A stretch of DNA of 64,000 nucleotides. It comes from Desulfobacula sp. (GTDB lineage Bacteria; Desulfobacterota; Desulfobacteria; Desulfobacterales; Desulfobacteraceae). Of the stretch, positions 17,311-25,834 are shown piece after piece. The notes below the pieces were generated by a model. The model was given only the letters and a program-made list of their open reading frames with translations. It did no database searches and was not told where the DNA came from. The DNA lies in assembly GCA_023701135.1 (NCBI GenBank), contig JAMPXP010000008.1:1-64000 (forward strand). Reading direction: 5' to 3'. The stretch's first letter is position 1, and each line of letters begins with the position of its first letter. The position numbers and the translations under genes are program-made.

Positions 17311-19071
17311 TCATTTTTTCTTCTTTTTCAAGAGAAAATGGGGAATGAACCTAGGATCAATGGTTTCGGGATCAACTCCACTGTACTCGGCTTCAAGCTC
17401 CTTGATCAGATCACTTAAAATGTCATGGAATTCTTTTCCCATATCTGCCTCATCCATTCCCGTGGCCTCGGCCATCCAGATGAGAAGGTCGTTCAATTGA
17501 ATCCGGCCGGGTTTTTCCGGGTCAAGATTTGAGAAAAGGGCTGCAAAGAATTTTTTAAAGGACCGGGTGTCTATGGGTCTCAAGTCCGGTGAAAGTTTCA
17601 GGCGATTTTTGGCCCAGAGGGTCAGGATCAGGGTCTTATAGGTCAGGATGCCTTCTTTAAAGGAAGACACATCCACGGATAATTTTCCCAGAACCCTGTC
17701 CAGAGCCATGATCTGGTCCAGGAGGCGTCCGGTCCGGGTGATATCCGGGATGGATTTGAAATTCCTGTACAAGGCGCCCGAGGCATAATTGTCAAAATAC
17801 AGGGGCCGGTCCAGGAAGAGGCCGCCCACGACCCCGAGATAGGTCTCTCCCAGAAAACTCAGGGGAAGGTTTTTTTCTTTGAGAAAACTTTGTTTAAACC
17901 AGTTGATGGCCTTGGTTTTCAGGACGATGCCGGCCCTGGAGCCGGTCCTGAAGATATCTTCGAGAAAATATTCTTGGATGGCGTCCCTGGCCGGTTCCGG
18001 ATTTAATTTCCCCTTGAGGATCACCTCAAGTCCGAGGTTGAGGTAATCACGGGCTTTTAATACCGCTTTTTCAAGATCCTCTTTTTCCCGGAGCCTGATC
18101 CGGTCGGCGGAAATGATCTTATTGATGAGGGCCGCCAATTCGGATTCCAGTTCCAGGGCAAAATCCGTTCCCATGAGTTTTAAGGCAGATACCAGCAGGT
18201 CATCTCCTTCAATAAAGGCGGTGAAATACTGGGGGGGAAAAGGGATGTCCGCATCAAAGGGGGTCTGTTTAAAAGAGGGCCTTTCCGGCCGCTTCCGAAG
18301 GGCGGATAATTTTGCGGGCTGATAAATGCCGATGGCTTCATGGGGAGGCAGAAACCCCTTTTCAGCAAGTCTCAGATTTTTAAGGCGATACTGTTCTTCT
18401 TCCGCCTCAGCCGTCAACAGGGCGCTGGTTTCCAGCAAAAGCCCGTGGAATACGGACAAATCCATTTCCGCCAGCTTTCTCAGCATGTTTTCGATGAGTT
18501 CTTTGGCTTCTTCGTCGGTTTCAGGAAAAAGGTTTTCAGCGCCGGGGGTTTCATCCTCGCCAAAAATTGCCGCTCTTTCCGGGAACCTGAAATAGAATTT
18601 GTCATCCAGGGTAATATAATCATCAAAGTCTTCCGGCGGCACTTCATCATGCTCCCGGATGAAAATGTCCATGTATTTGAACAGATAAAATTCGAAAAGA
18701 TCCGGTTTTTCCGTGATGATCCAGCGCAGGAGCCTTTCCGGGGCAGCCTGGAACAGGACATCAAAGGTCTTGGTCATGATCCCGGTATTGAGCCGGTCAT
18801 TGTCCCAGACTTCCACATCCAGGATATATTCCCACTGGTCCGACCGGGCCATGGACAGAACCGGGATAAAATCATAGGGTCCAATCTTGTGCATGAGATA
18901 ATAGAGATCCTGGTCCGGGAAGGACTGGATCAGGGTGGCGGGAGAGGGGGCTTCCAGGATCATGTCCAGGGCTTTTTCAGGGGGGCTGGTAAGGATCTCG
19001 CGGCGCCGGGCCCGAAGTTTTAATTCTCTGTTCTGAAGGTTGGCCAGTTGGTAATCCGTGTTTTTGTCCAT
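17311..19071 (-). CDS. DUF6178-like protein of unknown function
   Basis: A 586-residue soluble, mainly helical protein without signal peptide or membrane segments. The opening (KALDMILEAPSPATLIQSFPDQDLYYLMHKIGPYDFIPVLSMARSDQWEYILD) resembles, from memory, the DUF6178 family found in delta-proteobacteria; I am moderately sure. The protein is acidic, and the C-terminus ends in a lysine run (LLKKKKK). No catalytic motif is recognisable. It is the last gene of a minus-strand operon, 9 nt after the radical SAM gene. It is convergent with cheB, with 18 nt between the stops. Confidence 0.6.
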   Translation of the reverse strand: MDKNTDYQLANLQNRELKLRARRREILTSPPEKALDMILEAPSPATLIQSFPDQDLYYLMHKIGPYDFIPVLSMARSDQWEYILDVEVWDNDRLNTGIMTKTFDVLFQAAPERLLRWIITEKPDLFEFYLFKYMDIFIREHDEVPPEDFDDYITLDDKFYFRFPERAAIFGEDETPGAENLFPETDEEAKELIENMLRKLAEMDLSVFHGLLLETSALLTAEAEEEQYRLKNLRLAEKGFLPPHEAIGIYQPAKLSALRKRPERPSFKQTPFDADIPFPPQYFTAFIEGDDLLVSALKLMGTDFALELESELAALINKIISADRIRLREKEDLEKAVLKARDYLNLGLEVILKGKLNPEPARDAIQEYFLEDIFRTGSRAGIVLKTKAINWFKQSFLKEKNLPLSFLGETYLGVVGGLFLDRPLYFDNYASGALYRNFKSIPDITRTGRLLDQIMALDRVLGKLSVDVSSFKEGILTYKTLILTLWAKNRLKLSPDLRPIDTRSFKKFFAALFSNLDPEKPGRIQLNDLLIWMAEATGMDEADMGKEFHDILSDLIKELEAEYSGVDPETIDPRFIPHFLLKKKKK

Positions 19072-19080
19072 ATGGTGTCC

Positions 19081-20772
19081 TTAGTTGTTTTTTTGGCAGA
19101 TGGCGATATAATGCCGGGTTTCCGGAAATGCCTGAAAGGGTTTGAAAAATTCAAGGGCGGCCTTGAACCAGCCCTGATTCATCAGGCAGATCCCCATGCA
19201 CAGGTTCAGGTCCTTATGCGTCGGGAAATGAGCCATCCCCTGTTCGAGGACGGCCATGGCCCCGTCAAAATCCCTGGTTTTCTGCTTTTGCATGGCAAGT
19301 CCCAGAAAGGCCCTGGCGTCCGGGGCAAGGGAAAGGGCCCGTTCAAAAATGAGGCTCGCAGTTTTTTCCTGGTTTTTTACCCGCAGGTCGGCCGCATATT
19401 CACCATGGGAAAAGGTCATGGCCAGCCGGGACAGAAAATCCGCATGAAAGGGGTAAAATTCTTTTTTGTCCACCAAATCCAGGTTCTGCGCAAATTGGTC
19501 CAGGTGATTGTAAAATGCGGCTCTCAGGCTGTCCCCAAAGGCTTTGACGGTTTTAAAATCAAGATTTTTATCGATTTCAAACCAGGGCAGATCTTCCACC
19601 CTCTGATGCCAGAAATCATCGGAAACCAGTCCTTTTTGTTTTGCAGACCGGTAAAGAAAGGTTCCGGGAAAGATGACCAGCATATAGAAAACAGCGCCCA
19701 GGGGCTGGATGGTATGGATCAGGTCCATGCTTTCCCGGATGGTGTCCCGGGTTTCCCCCGGGGAGCCGTAGATGAAATAGGCCCGGGGAAGAATGCCGTA
19801 TGATTTGGTCAGGGCAAAGGCGGAAATGATTTTTTCCCGGTCAATGGGTTTGCCAAGGGTTTTTCTGATTTTTTCAGATCCGGACTCAACCCCGTAGCTG
19901 ATCTGGATGCAGCCGGCCTTCCGCATGGCCCCAAGGATGTCCTCATCCACACAGTCCGCCCGGGATATGGCATTCCAGGTAACGGAAAGGTTTTTTTGGA
20001 TGATCAGGCGGCAGAATTCCACGACCCTGGGTTTGTCCATGGTAAAGGTGTCATCGGAAATATAAAAATGGGTGACGCCTTTTTTGGCCAAGGCTTCCAT
20101 TTCAAGGGCAAACCATTCAGGGGAATGGGCTCTGACCTGCCGGTTTCCCCAGAATTCCGGAGACCCGCAAAAGGTGCAGGCCCCGGGGCAGCCCCGGCTC
20201 ATGGCCAGGTGCTGGAAGGTAAAATAGGCTGAAGGGTGGGCCAGGGCGTCCAGGTCTTCCAGGGGCGGCCTCGGCGGCGTCTCGATGATCCGTCCGTCCC
20301 TTTTCATCACCAGGCCCTGGATTTCTTCAACCGGCGCTCCTTCCTCAAGCGCAGTCAGGAGTTCCGGAAAGGTGATTTCGCCCTCCCCTTTGACGATATA
20401 ATCGATTTCAGGGCAGACCGAAAAGAGGTGGTCAAACAGAAAGGTGGGGGCAGGCCCGCCAAATACAAGGACGGTTTCGGGATGGATCTTTCTGACGGCC
20501 CTGGCACAGTCAACGGCATTCCAGCGGTTGGGATTCATCACGGAGAAACCGATGACATCGGGCTTCCGGGTTTCCAAGGTCTTTTTGAAAACGCCCACCG
20601 GGTCCTCCCCTGCGTCGGCAAGGTTGAGGATCTCCGTGTCAAACTCTTTCTCCATGAGCTGGGCCCCGATATAGAAAAGGCCTATGGGTACGATGCGGGC
20701 GTCTTCCCCGGATATCCGCGGATCAAGGCAGGAGGGATTGACCAGGAGTATGGTGTACCGCTTCTTTGCCAT
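19081..20772 (-). CDS. B12-binding-domain radical SAM protein with TPR-like tail
   Basis: A 563-residue protein. Residues 1-150 form a cobalamin-binding-like domain (DVIGFSVMN, VFGGPAPT). The radical SAM domain follows, with the cluster cysteines C195, C199 and C202 (SRGCPGACTFCG). The C-terminal 90 residues look like two or three TPR repeats (ALSLAPDARAFLGLA, GMAHFPTHKDLNLCMGICLMNQGWFKAALEFF). Members of this class methylate or rearrange unactivated carbons in lipids, tetrapyrroles or antibiotics, and the substrate here cannot be told. It sits 11 nt after the nitroreductase gene in the rdgB operon. Confidence 0.85.
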   Translation of the reverse strand: MAKKRYTILLVNPSCLDPRISGEDARIVPIGLFYIGAQLMEKEFDTEILNLADAGEDPVGVFKKTLETRKPDVIGFSVMNPNRWNAVDCARAVRKIHPETVLVFGGPAPTFLFDHLFSVCPEIDYIVKGEGEITFPELLTALEEGAPVEEIQGLVMKRDGRIIETPPRPPLEDLDALAHPSAYFTFQHLAMSRGCPGACTFCGSPEFWGNRQVRAHSPEWFALEMEALAKKGVTHFYISDDTFTMDKPRVVEFCRLIIQKNLSVTWNAISRADCVDEDILGAMRKAGCIQISYGVESGSEKIRKTLGKPIDREKIISAFALTKSYGILPRAYFIYGSPGETRDTIRESMDLIHTIQPLGAVFYMLVIFPGTFLYRSAKQKGLVSDDFWHQRVEDLPWFEIDKNLDFKTVKAFGDSLRAAFYNHLDQFAQNLDLVDKKEFYPFHADFLSRLAMTFSHGEYAADLRVKNQEKTASLIFERALSLAPDARAFLGLAMQKQKTRDFDGAMAVLEQGMAHFPTHKDLNLCMGICLMNQGWFKAALEFFKPFQAFPETRHYIAICQKNN

Positions 20773-20783
20773 AGGCTGCCGGA

Positions 20784-21371
20784 TTAAAAAGAGCCCGTGA
20801 TCAGGTCGGAAAGTTTTCGCTTCGGCACATGGTGGACCCTGTTTTCATCCCGCCAGTAGCGGATATCCCCGTCCCTGCCCACCTCATCAATTTGGATGTC
20901 TTCCACCGGCTTTCCCAGGGCCACCACGAGTTTGACCTCCAGGGTGTCCGGGATATTCAGATAATCTTTGAGTTTTTTGATATTGATGGCTCCGAACATG
21001 CATCCGCCAAGGCCCAGGGCCCTGGCCCCCAGGAGGATGGTCTGGGCCGCAATGCCGTGGTCGCACCAGAAATTATCGGAAATGGTATGATCGCCCATGA
21101 TGACGATATAGGCCGAGGGCCGTTCCGGCTTTTCCGGGCCGGGCCAGTCCGTGAGATAGGCGGCCCAGCCCAGGCAGGAAAAAATCTCTTCGTTTTTTGC
21201 CTCATCCCGGCAGAGGATGAATTTCAAGGGCTGTTTATTGGCGGCCGAGGCGCAGTTCCGGGCCAGGTTCACAAGGCTTTCCAATGTCTTGGTATCTATT
21301 TTATGGGCATGGTCAAACCGCCGGCAGGACCGGTTATTCACAACAAGCCCGTTGAATGTTTCAAAATTCAT
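20784..21371 (-). CDS. Nitroreductase family protein
   Basis: I start at 21371 (MNFETFNGLVVNNRSCRRF), where ATGA overlaps the rdgB stop; the track start at 21389 lies inside rdgB. The product of 195 residues has the FMN-binding opening NRSCRRFDHAHKI, the central NKQPLKFILC and the typical GLGGCMFGAINIKKLKDYLNIP. Such enzymes use FMN and NAD(P)H to reduce nitro groups, quinones or flavins. The substrate is unknown. The tight coupling to rdgB and the radical SAM gene suggests coexpression but not a clear pathway. Confidence 0.85.
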   Translation of the reverse strand: MNFETFNGLVVNNRSCRRFDHAHKIDTKTLESLVNLARNCASAANKQPLKFILCRDEAKNEEIFSCLGWAAYLTDWPGPEKPERPSAYIVIMGDHTISDNFWCDHGIAAQTILLGARALGLGGCMFGAINIKKLKDYLNIPDTLEVKLVVALGKPVEDIQIDEVGRDGDIRYWRDENRVHHVPKRKLSDLITGSF

Positions 21372-22042
21372 GATGGTTTCCCCTGGCATCCCGCCCGTTC
21401 AAGGCCCGGTGTATTGAATTGGATCCATTTGATGATCTTGTCCATTTCCCTTGCCACTTCCTGGAGGGCCTTTCCCCGGTGGCTGACCCGGCCTTTTTCT
21501 TCGATGCTCAACTGGGCAAAGGTCTTATTGAGGGTCGGGAAGAAAAACACAGGATCATATCCAAACCCGTTATTCCCGGCCGGCTCGTCAATGATAACGC
21601 CGCTGCATTCCCCTTCATAGGTCAGGGCGGCCCCGGTGGGCACGGCAATGGAAATCACGCATTTAAAGGCGGCATTCCGGTTTTCCTTGTCCTTGACCGC
21701 AGCCAGCATCTTTTTGACGTTTTCCGCATCCGTGGCGTTTTCACCGGCATACCGGGCGGAAAACACCCCCGGCGCTCCGTCCAGAGCCTCCACACACAGT
21801 CCGGAATCATCTGCCAGGGCCGGGTATCCCAGGATTCGGGCCGTAAAGGAGGCTTTTTTATAGGCATTGTCGTCAAAGGTGGCGCCGTCCTCAATCACCT
21901 CAGGAATGGGGCCGAAATCATCCAGGTTCCGGATCTCAACGGAGGGGTGGTTTAATAATTCCTTAAATTCCCTTGTTTTTCCCTTGTTCCGGGTCGCAAG
22001 CACAATGATCTGTTTCAATGGGGGTCTCCTCAGGTCGTTCAT
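21368..22042 (-). CDS. rdgB: XTP/dITP pyrophosphatase (RdgB/HAM1 family)
   Basis: A 224-residue nucleotide house-cleaning enzyme that hydrolyses dITP and XTP to the monophosphates. Family motifs are present in order: LATRNKGKTREFKELL (11-26), TFDDNAYKKA, ADDSGLCVEALDGAPGVFSARYAG and GFGYDPVFF with the final SHRGKAL. The N-terminal ten residues (MNDLRRPPLK) extend slightly beyond the usual start. It is the first gene of a four-gene minus-strand operon. Confidence 0.93.
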   Translation of the reverse strand: MNDLRRPPLKQIIVLATRNKGKTREFKELLNHPSVEIRNLDDFGPIPEVIEDGATFDDNAYKKASFTARILGYPALADDSGLCVEALDGAPGVFSARYAGENATDAENVKKMLAAVKDKENRNAAFKCVISIAVPTGAALTYEGECSGVIIDEPAGNNGFGYDPVFFFPTLNKTFAQLSIEEKGRVSHRGKALQEVAREMDKIIKWIQFNTPGLERAGCQGKPS

Positions 22043-22143
22043 GTTGATTTTTGCCTTGTTAGTATAAGACCCTGTCCCTGGTTTGTAAACCCCGGAACAG
22101 GCGGAATCTTTCCCCCTTAACCTGAACAGTCCCAGATACCTGC

Positions 22144-22171
22144 TTTACAACGCACAAAAGAACACTATAGT
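22144..22171 (+). promoter_or_regulatory. Candidate sigma70 promoter
   Basis: TTTACA (22144-22149) and TATAGT (22166-22171) are separated by 16 nt. The site lies in the intergenic region divergent from rdgB and about 40 nt upstream of the small ORF at 22212. Confidence 0.5.
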
Positions 22172-22211
22172 TTGGATATACATCTCTTACCATAGAGATA
22201 AAGGAGGTCCT

Positions 22212-22457
22212 ATGTACCAGAAAGATCAAATATGCGATAAAATACGATCCGTTTATCCGGATGTGGGCCAATGCGGCATTGATATCCGGGTGGATTTTGA
22301 TAAAAAAAACAAGGCCTGGGCCGTCCTGTTAAAAAAGGACAACCGGGAATTAAAAACATATTTAGAGCCTGAGGATGCTGACGCCTGTATGGAAAACCGT
22401 CAATGTATCGGGCTGGGATGGCAGATATACCAATTGAGAGACAATATCGCGGGTTAA
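22212..22457 (+). CDS. Small cysteine-containing conserved-looking protein
   Basis: An 81-residue soluble protein preceded by a near-perfect ribosome site (AAAGGAGGTCCT). It has an alpha/beta pattern (GIDIRVDFDKKNKAWAVLLKK, then LKTYLEPEDADACMENRQCIGLG). Three of its four cysteines are at about residues 21, 59 and 65. I have the impression of similar short proteins in other sulfate reducers but cannot name a family. Its strong translation signal and own promoter suggest good expression. Function is unknown. Confidence 0.7.
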   Translation: MYQKDQICDKIRSVYPDVGQCGIDIRVDFDKKNKAWAVLLKKDNRELKTYLEPEDADACMENRQCIGLGWQIYQLRDNIAG

Positions 22458-22524
22458 ATTTTTGAAATCAAAGACATATTAGCCTTGACTAACAAATTTG
22501 AAGCATTAGTCTATATGGCATACC

Positions 22525-22555
22525 GAAAACCTGTGCAATATACCGGTTTTCTTTT
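22525..22555 (+). terminator. Weak hairpin, possible terminator
   Basis: GAAAACC (22525-22531) pairs with GGTTTTC (22545-22551) across a 13-nt loop and is followed by TTTT. It could end the transcript of the gene at 22212 or act as a leader hairpin for the ORF at 22585. The stem is AT-rich and the T-run is short. Confidence 0.35.
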
Positions 22556-22584
22556 AGAAATACAAAAAAAGAGAGGATTCTCAA

Positions 22585-22773
22585 ATGAAAAATATACCAT
22601 CAAGAGATATTACAGGAATCTGTAAAGGGGAATGCAGAAATTTGGTCAGAGAGGGAGAAGAAAAACGCCAGAAGGAAATCAATGCCCATAGTTACAGCGG
22701 CGGATCTTCCCCAAGGGTTCCCTGGGCAAGCGCCAGGTCCGAACAACCGGGTGTCTATGGAGGCCATGTCTGA
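22585..22773 (+). CDS. Small peptide gene of unknown function
   Basis: A 62-residue ORF with a good ribosome site (AAGAGAGGATTCTCAA) and a strong terminator 50 nt downstream, so it has the punctuation of a real gene. The N-terminal half is charged, with CKGEC at about 13-17. The C-terminal half is rich in Ser, Gly, Pro and aromatics and ends SEQPGVYGGHV. It has neither a signal peptide nor a membrane helix. A leader-core layout resembling a modified-peptide precursor is possible, but no maturase is adjacent. I do not recognise a family. Confidence 0.5.
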   Translation: MKNIPSRDITGICKGECRNLVREGEEKRQKEINAHSYSGGSSPRVPWASARSEQPGVYGGHV

Positions 22774-22817
22774 TCCTAAGAAAGCAGTAACATAATAAAC
22801 CCGTTCCGATAAAAACT

Positions 22818-22852
22818 CAAAAGGCGCTCTGAATTTCAGAGCGCCTTTTTGC
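22818..22852. terminator. Strong bidirectional intrinsic terminator
   Basis: AAGGCGCTCTGA (22821-22832) pairs perfectly with TCAGAGCGCCTT (22836-22847) over a three-base loop. It is flanked by an A-run on the left and TTTTT on the right, so it can work on both strands. It serves the small ORF at 22585 and the regulator gene ending at 22868 on the opposite strand. Confidence 0.9.
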
Positions 22853-22867
22853 GTCTGGCCAACAGGA

Positions 22868-23761
22868 TTAGATGATTTCACTTTGCGTGGCCAGCACCGC
22901 GGCCTGGGTCCTGTCGTTTACCCCTAATTTATTAAAAATATGGATCATATGGCTCTTAACGGTATGGGGGCTGATAAATAACATACCGGATATTTCATTA
23001 TTGGTATATCCTTGTGCGATCAGCTTAAGCACTTCCATCTCCCTGTTTGTCAGACCAAAATCAGTGTTTTTTGATGGGCGGGGAGAATCCATGGTCTTTT
23101 CATTCTGCTGATCCGTCCTGAGGGCTGCTTCCAATTTGAGGATTTGTTCATGTTGCTTCTGGATTTGATTTTTCAGCTTTGATGTATTGATCTGTAAAGA
23201 AACCGAATTCACAAGGTTGCCGGTGTCGTCAAAAACAGGATAGACGGCATTCTCACTGATAGGCAAAGCCAGACCGGGGCATTTGTCCGCTGCCGCCTTC
23301 CCTTTCATGATGGCGGCGGCAAATGCCATGCAGGTTAGATACCCGCATTTCCGGCAATTTGTTTTTGGCAGGATTTTCAATATATCGATGATGGGTATGG
23401 GTTTGATCTGATCATAATTCGGCTTGATATTCTTCTTTTGATCCTCCACGCCATTCAGAAAATCGATAAAACCGGCAATAAAATCCTTGGCCGCCGCTTT
23501 GCTCTCAAAAAAATGCACAGCAGCCGAATCAGGATATAAAAAGCAGCGATACCCATTCAATAAAAACCTTACATGGGCCGGTTTTTCATAATATAAAGCC
23601 TCATCCAAGGTTGCATTGATATAAGGGAAGAGATGGCTCACATCCTGATCCAGCCTGAATGATGCCGACCAGATTTTTGACCTGGGATTTTCTACATCCG
23701 GTAACGGGTTCATGAACTGGGGAAGAATACAGACAAATTCAGAATAGTTTTTTATAAACAT
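22868..23761 (-). CDS. Fe-S cluster domain / LuxR-type transcription regulator
   Basis: A 297-residue protein with an unusual fusion. The N-terminal 120 residues are unassigned. Residues about 134-166 form a four-cysteine Fe-S motif of the PF04060 type, with C136, C139, C144 and C161 (NCRKCGYLTCMAF, KCPGLA). A short PAS-like or linker segment and a coiled coil follow. The C-terminus (about 232-297) is a LuxR/GerE helix-turn-helix (LTNREMEVLKLIAQGYTNNEISGML, HTVKSHMIHIFNKLGV). I infer a redox-responsive regulator. It is divergent from the DUF3786/ferredoxin genes, its likely targets. Confidence 0.82.
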   Translation of the reverse strand: MFIKNYSEFVCILPQFMNPLPDVENPRSKIWSASFRLDQDVSHLFPYINATLDEALYYEKPAHVRFLLNGYRCFLYPDSAAVHFFESKAAAKDFIAGFIDFLNGVEDQKKNIKPNYDQIKPIPIIDILKILPKTNCRKCGYLTCMAFAAAIMKGKAAADKCPGLALPISENAVYPVFDDTGNLVNSVSLQINTSKLKNQIQKQHEQILKLEAALRTDQQNEKTMDSPRPSKNTDFGLTNREMEVLKLIAQGYTNNEISGMLFISPHTVKSHMIHIFNKLGVNDRTQAAVLATQSEII

Positions 23762-23945
23762 CGGACGCCTTCATATTTTCATCATGAGAGTTTCATTATT
23801 CATTGGAGGAAAAAATACAAGAAAAATTATTAAAACCCCCCGGATGGGGGATGGAAAATAATCTATCAATTGATAAAAGATTTCCATGAAGCATGATTAA
23901 ATAAAAAAGACAAAGAACAAAGACAAAAAAAGGAAGGTTAAAAAG

Positions 23946-24560
23946 ATGGAAGCCACTATTTTTGAAACCCATTATAAAGAGTATTGCCGTCAAATTGCCG
24001 AACTTGATTTTTCATCCATAAAAGACACGCTTGGGATAGAATTAAGGGGCCGGGATGCCGTTATTTCCTTTTTCGGGGAGGACTATATCGTTTCCGATAA
24101 AGGGATTGCAGATGAGTCCGGTAACCGTCCCAATTACATGGTTTGCGTGATACTCTCCAAATACCTGCTGCTATGTCCCGGTGCTCCCGTTGTGAACAAG
24201 GAGTGGTCAGCACTCAAGGATTTTCATAAAATGTCTCAATTTACAAACCTTAATTTTTTTACCAGTGATACGGAAGGACCCATTGTTAAAAGATTTTCAG
24301 GCCGGGTCGGCGAATTATCGGATGCATCCCGAAAATTAGGCGGCAAGCCCTGCGAATTGGGCGTATCCCATGATTTTGCCATGGAGTTCAGGGTGCTGCC
24401 GAAAATAGAGATACTGCTGATTTTTAATGACCGAGATGATGAATTTCCAGCTACATGCTCCGTGTTGTTTCAAAAACAGGCCGAGGACTATCTTGATCCT
24501 GAATCGCTTATTATGGTCGGTACGGCCTTTAGACAACGATTGCAAAAACTGTCCGTTTGA
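23946..24560 (+). CDS. DUF3786 domain protein
   Basis: A 204-residue soluble protein that matches DUF3786 from memory: FETHYKEYCRQIAELDF, then a beta-rich core (IELRGRDAVISFFGEDYIVSD) and VILSKYLLLCPGAPVVNKEW, with a C-terminal PKIEILLIFNDRDDEFPATCSVLF. The family is common in anaerobes and often linked to Fe-S or methyltransferase genes, with no proven role. AAGGAAGG precedes the start. The 183-nt upstream region, shared with the Fe-S/LuxR regulator, holds a CCCCC/GGGGG hairpin (about 23847-23861) and ATCAATTGAT. The ferredoxin-like gene follows after 33 nt. Confidence 0.78.
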   Translation: MEATIFETHYKEYCRQIAELDFSSIKDTLGIELRGRDAVISFFGEDYIVSDKGIADESGNRPNYMVCVILSKYLLLCPGAPVVNKEWSALKDFHKMSQFTNLNFFTSDTEGPIVKRFSGRVGELSDASRKLGGKPCELGVSHDFAMEFRVLPKIEILLIFNDRDDEFPATCSVLFQKQAEDYLDPESLIMVGTAFRQRLQKLSV

Positions 24561-24593
24561 AAGAAAACGCTTGAGATCACAAAGGAGGACAAC

Positions 24594-25649
24594 ATGACGG
24601 ATGTATATGAAAGACTGGCAAAACACCTTGACAACCTTCCGGCGAGCTTTCCGGCCACGGATTCAGGGGTTGAAATCAGGATATTGAAGCAGTTGTTTAC
24701 ACCGGAAGAAGCGGAAGCCGCAACAGCCCTTGCCCTGTTTCCCGAACCTGCAGACATTATTGCGAAAAAGCTCGACAAAAATGAATCCGATACTGAAAGG
24801 CTTTTGTATGGTATGTCAAGAAAAGGACTCATCGGCCGTTCCGGCAAAGAGCAGCATAAATATATGGCCGCCAATTTTATCATGGGGATATGGGAATATC
24901 ATGTCAATTCGCTTGATGAGAGGCTCATCCTTGATGTGATTGAATATATTCCTCAGATCTGGGAAAAGAGCTGGGCAAAACAAAAAACCCAGCAAAAGAG
25001 GGTCATCCCCATATCAAAAAGCATTCCCGCTGAAATGAACATCATGCCCTATGAACAGGCGGAAACGATTATAAAAAAACAGTCCAAAATTGTGGTTGTG
25101 CCGTGTATCTGTAGAAAAGAGCATGCCATGGCCGGGCATGGCTGTGGCAAACCCCTGGAAGTATGCCTGATGCTGGGGGCAAATGCAGTTTTTTATGAAG
25201 AAAACAATATCGGACGATCCGTCACCCAAGAAGAGGCCCTGGAGATTTTGAACAAAGCCAATGAGGCCGGTCTTGTGCTTCAGCCGTCAAATTCTCAAAA
25301 ACCCTTTGTTATCTGTATGTGCTGCGGATGCTGCTGCTTTGTACTGAAAAACCTCAACAAAATGGATGAGCCTGCCAAAATTGCATGCACTAATCATTAT
25401 ATTACTGTCAACAAAGATGACTGCACCGGCTGCGGCAATTGTGAAGACATCTGCCAGATGGGCGCCATAACCGTGGGAGACGGATCAGCAGGCGTTAATT
25501 TGGCAAGATGTATCGGATGCGGTCTCTGCGTCACAAGGTGTGAATTTCATGCAATAAGGCTTGTTGAAAAAGAAGAATCCAAAAAATATCCCATTCCTGC
25601 CAATACGGTTGAACAATATATGAAGATAGCCGGGGAAAGGGGTTTGTAA
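24594..25649 (+). CDS. Ferredoxin-like protein with winged-helix-like N-terminus
   Basis: A 351-residue iron-sulfur protein. Residues 1-90 look like a winged-helix or helical domain (FTPEEAEAATALALFPEPADIIAKKL). The middle has a cysteine-rich segment (VVPCICRKEHAMAGHGCGKPLEVCL, later CMCCGCCC). Two classical [4Fe-4S] motifs close it: DDCTGCGNCEDICQ and ARCIGCGLCVTRC. It probably carries electrons or assembles with a larger redox enzyme. The strong ribosome site (AAAGGAGGACAAC) and 33-nt spacing tie it to the DUF3786 gene. The CCGCCC run may be an additional metal site. Confidence 0.83.
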   Translation: MTDVYERLAKHLDNLPASFPATDSGVEIRILKQLFTPEEAEAATALALFPEPADIIAKKLDKNESDTERLLYGMSRKGLIGRSGKEQHKYMAANFIMGIWEYHVNSLDERLILDVIEYIPQIWEKSWAKQKTQQKRVIPISKSIPAEMNIMPYEQAETIIKKQSKIVVVPCICRKEHAMAGHGCGKPLEVCLMLGANAVFYEENNIGRSVTQEEALEILNKANEAGLVLQPSNSQKPFVICMCCGCCCFVLKNLNKMDEPAKIACTNHYITVNKDDCTGCGNCEDICQMGAITVGDGSAGVNLARCIGCGLCVTRCEFHAIRLVEKEESKKYPIPANTVEQYMKIAGERGL

Positions 25650-25834
25650 ATCCCGGAGCACGCTCTTGAGCCTTTGCCGGTTATCAAAAATGAAAATTCT
25701 ATCCATATGTCTTGATGATTATCCATTGCCGGTTTTGTGAATTGCATATAGAGTTTGTCAGGCAAAAACCAAAGGGATCGGAGAGCCTTGTCCCGGTTTT
25801 TCGATTCGATAAACGGATGGTGAATTTGGCGGTT

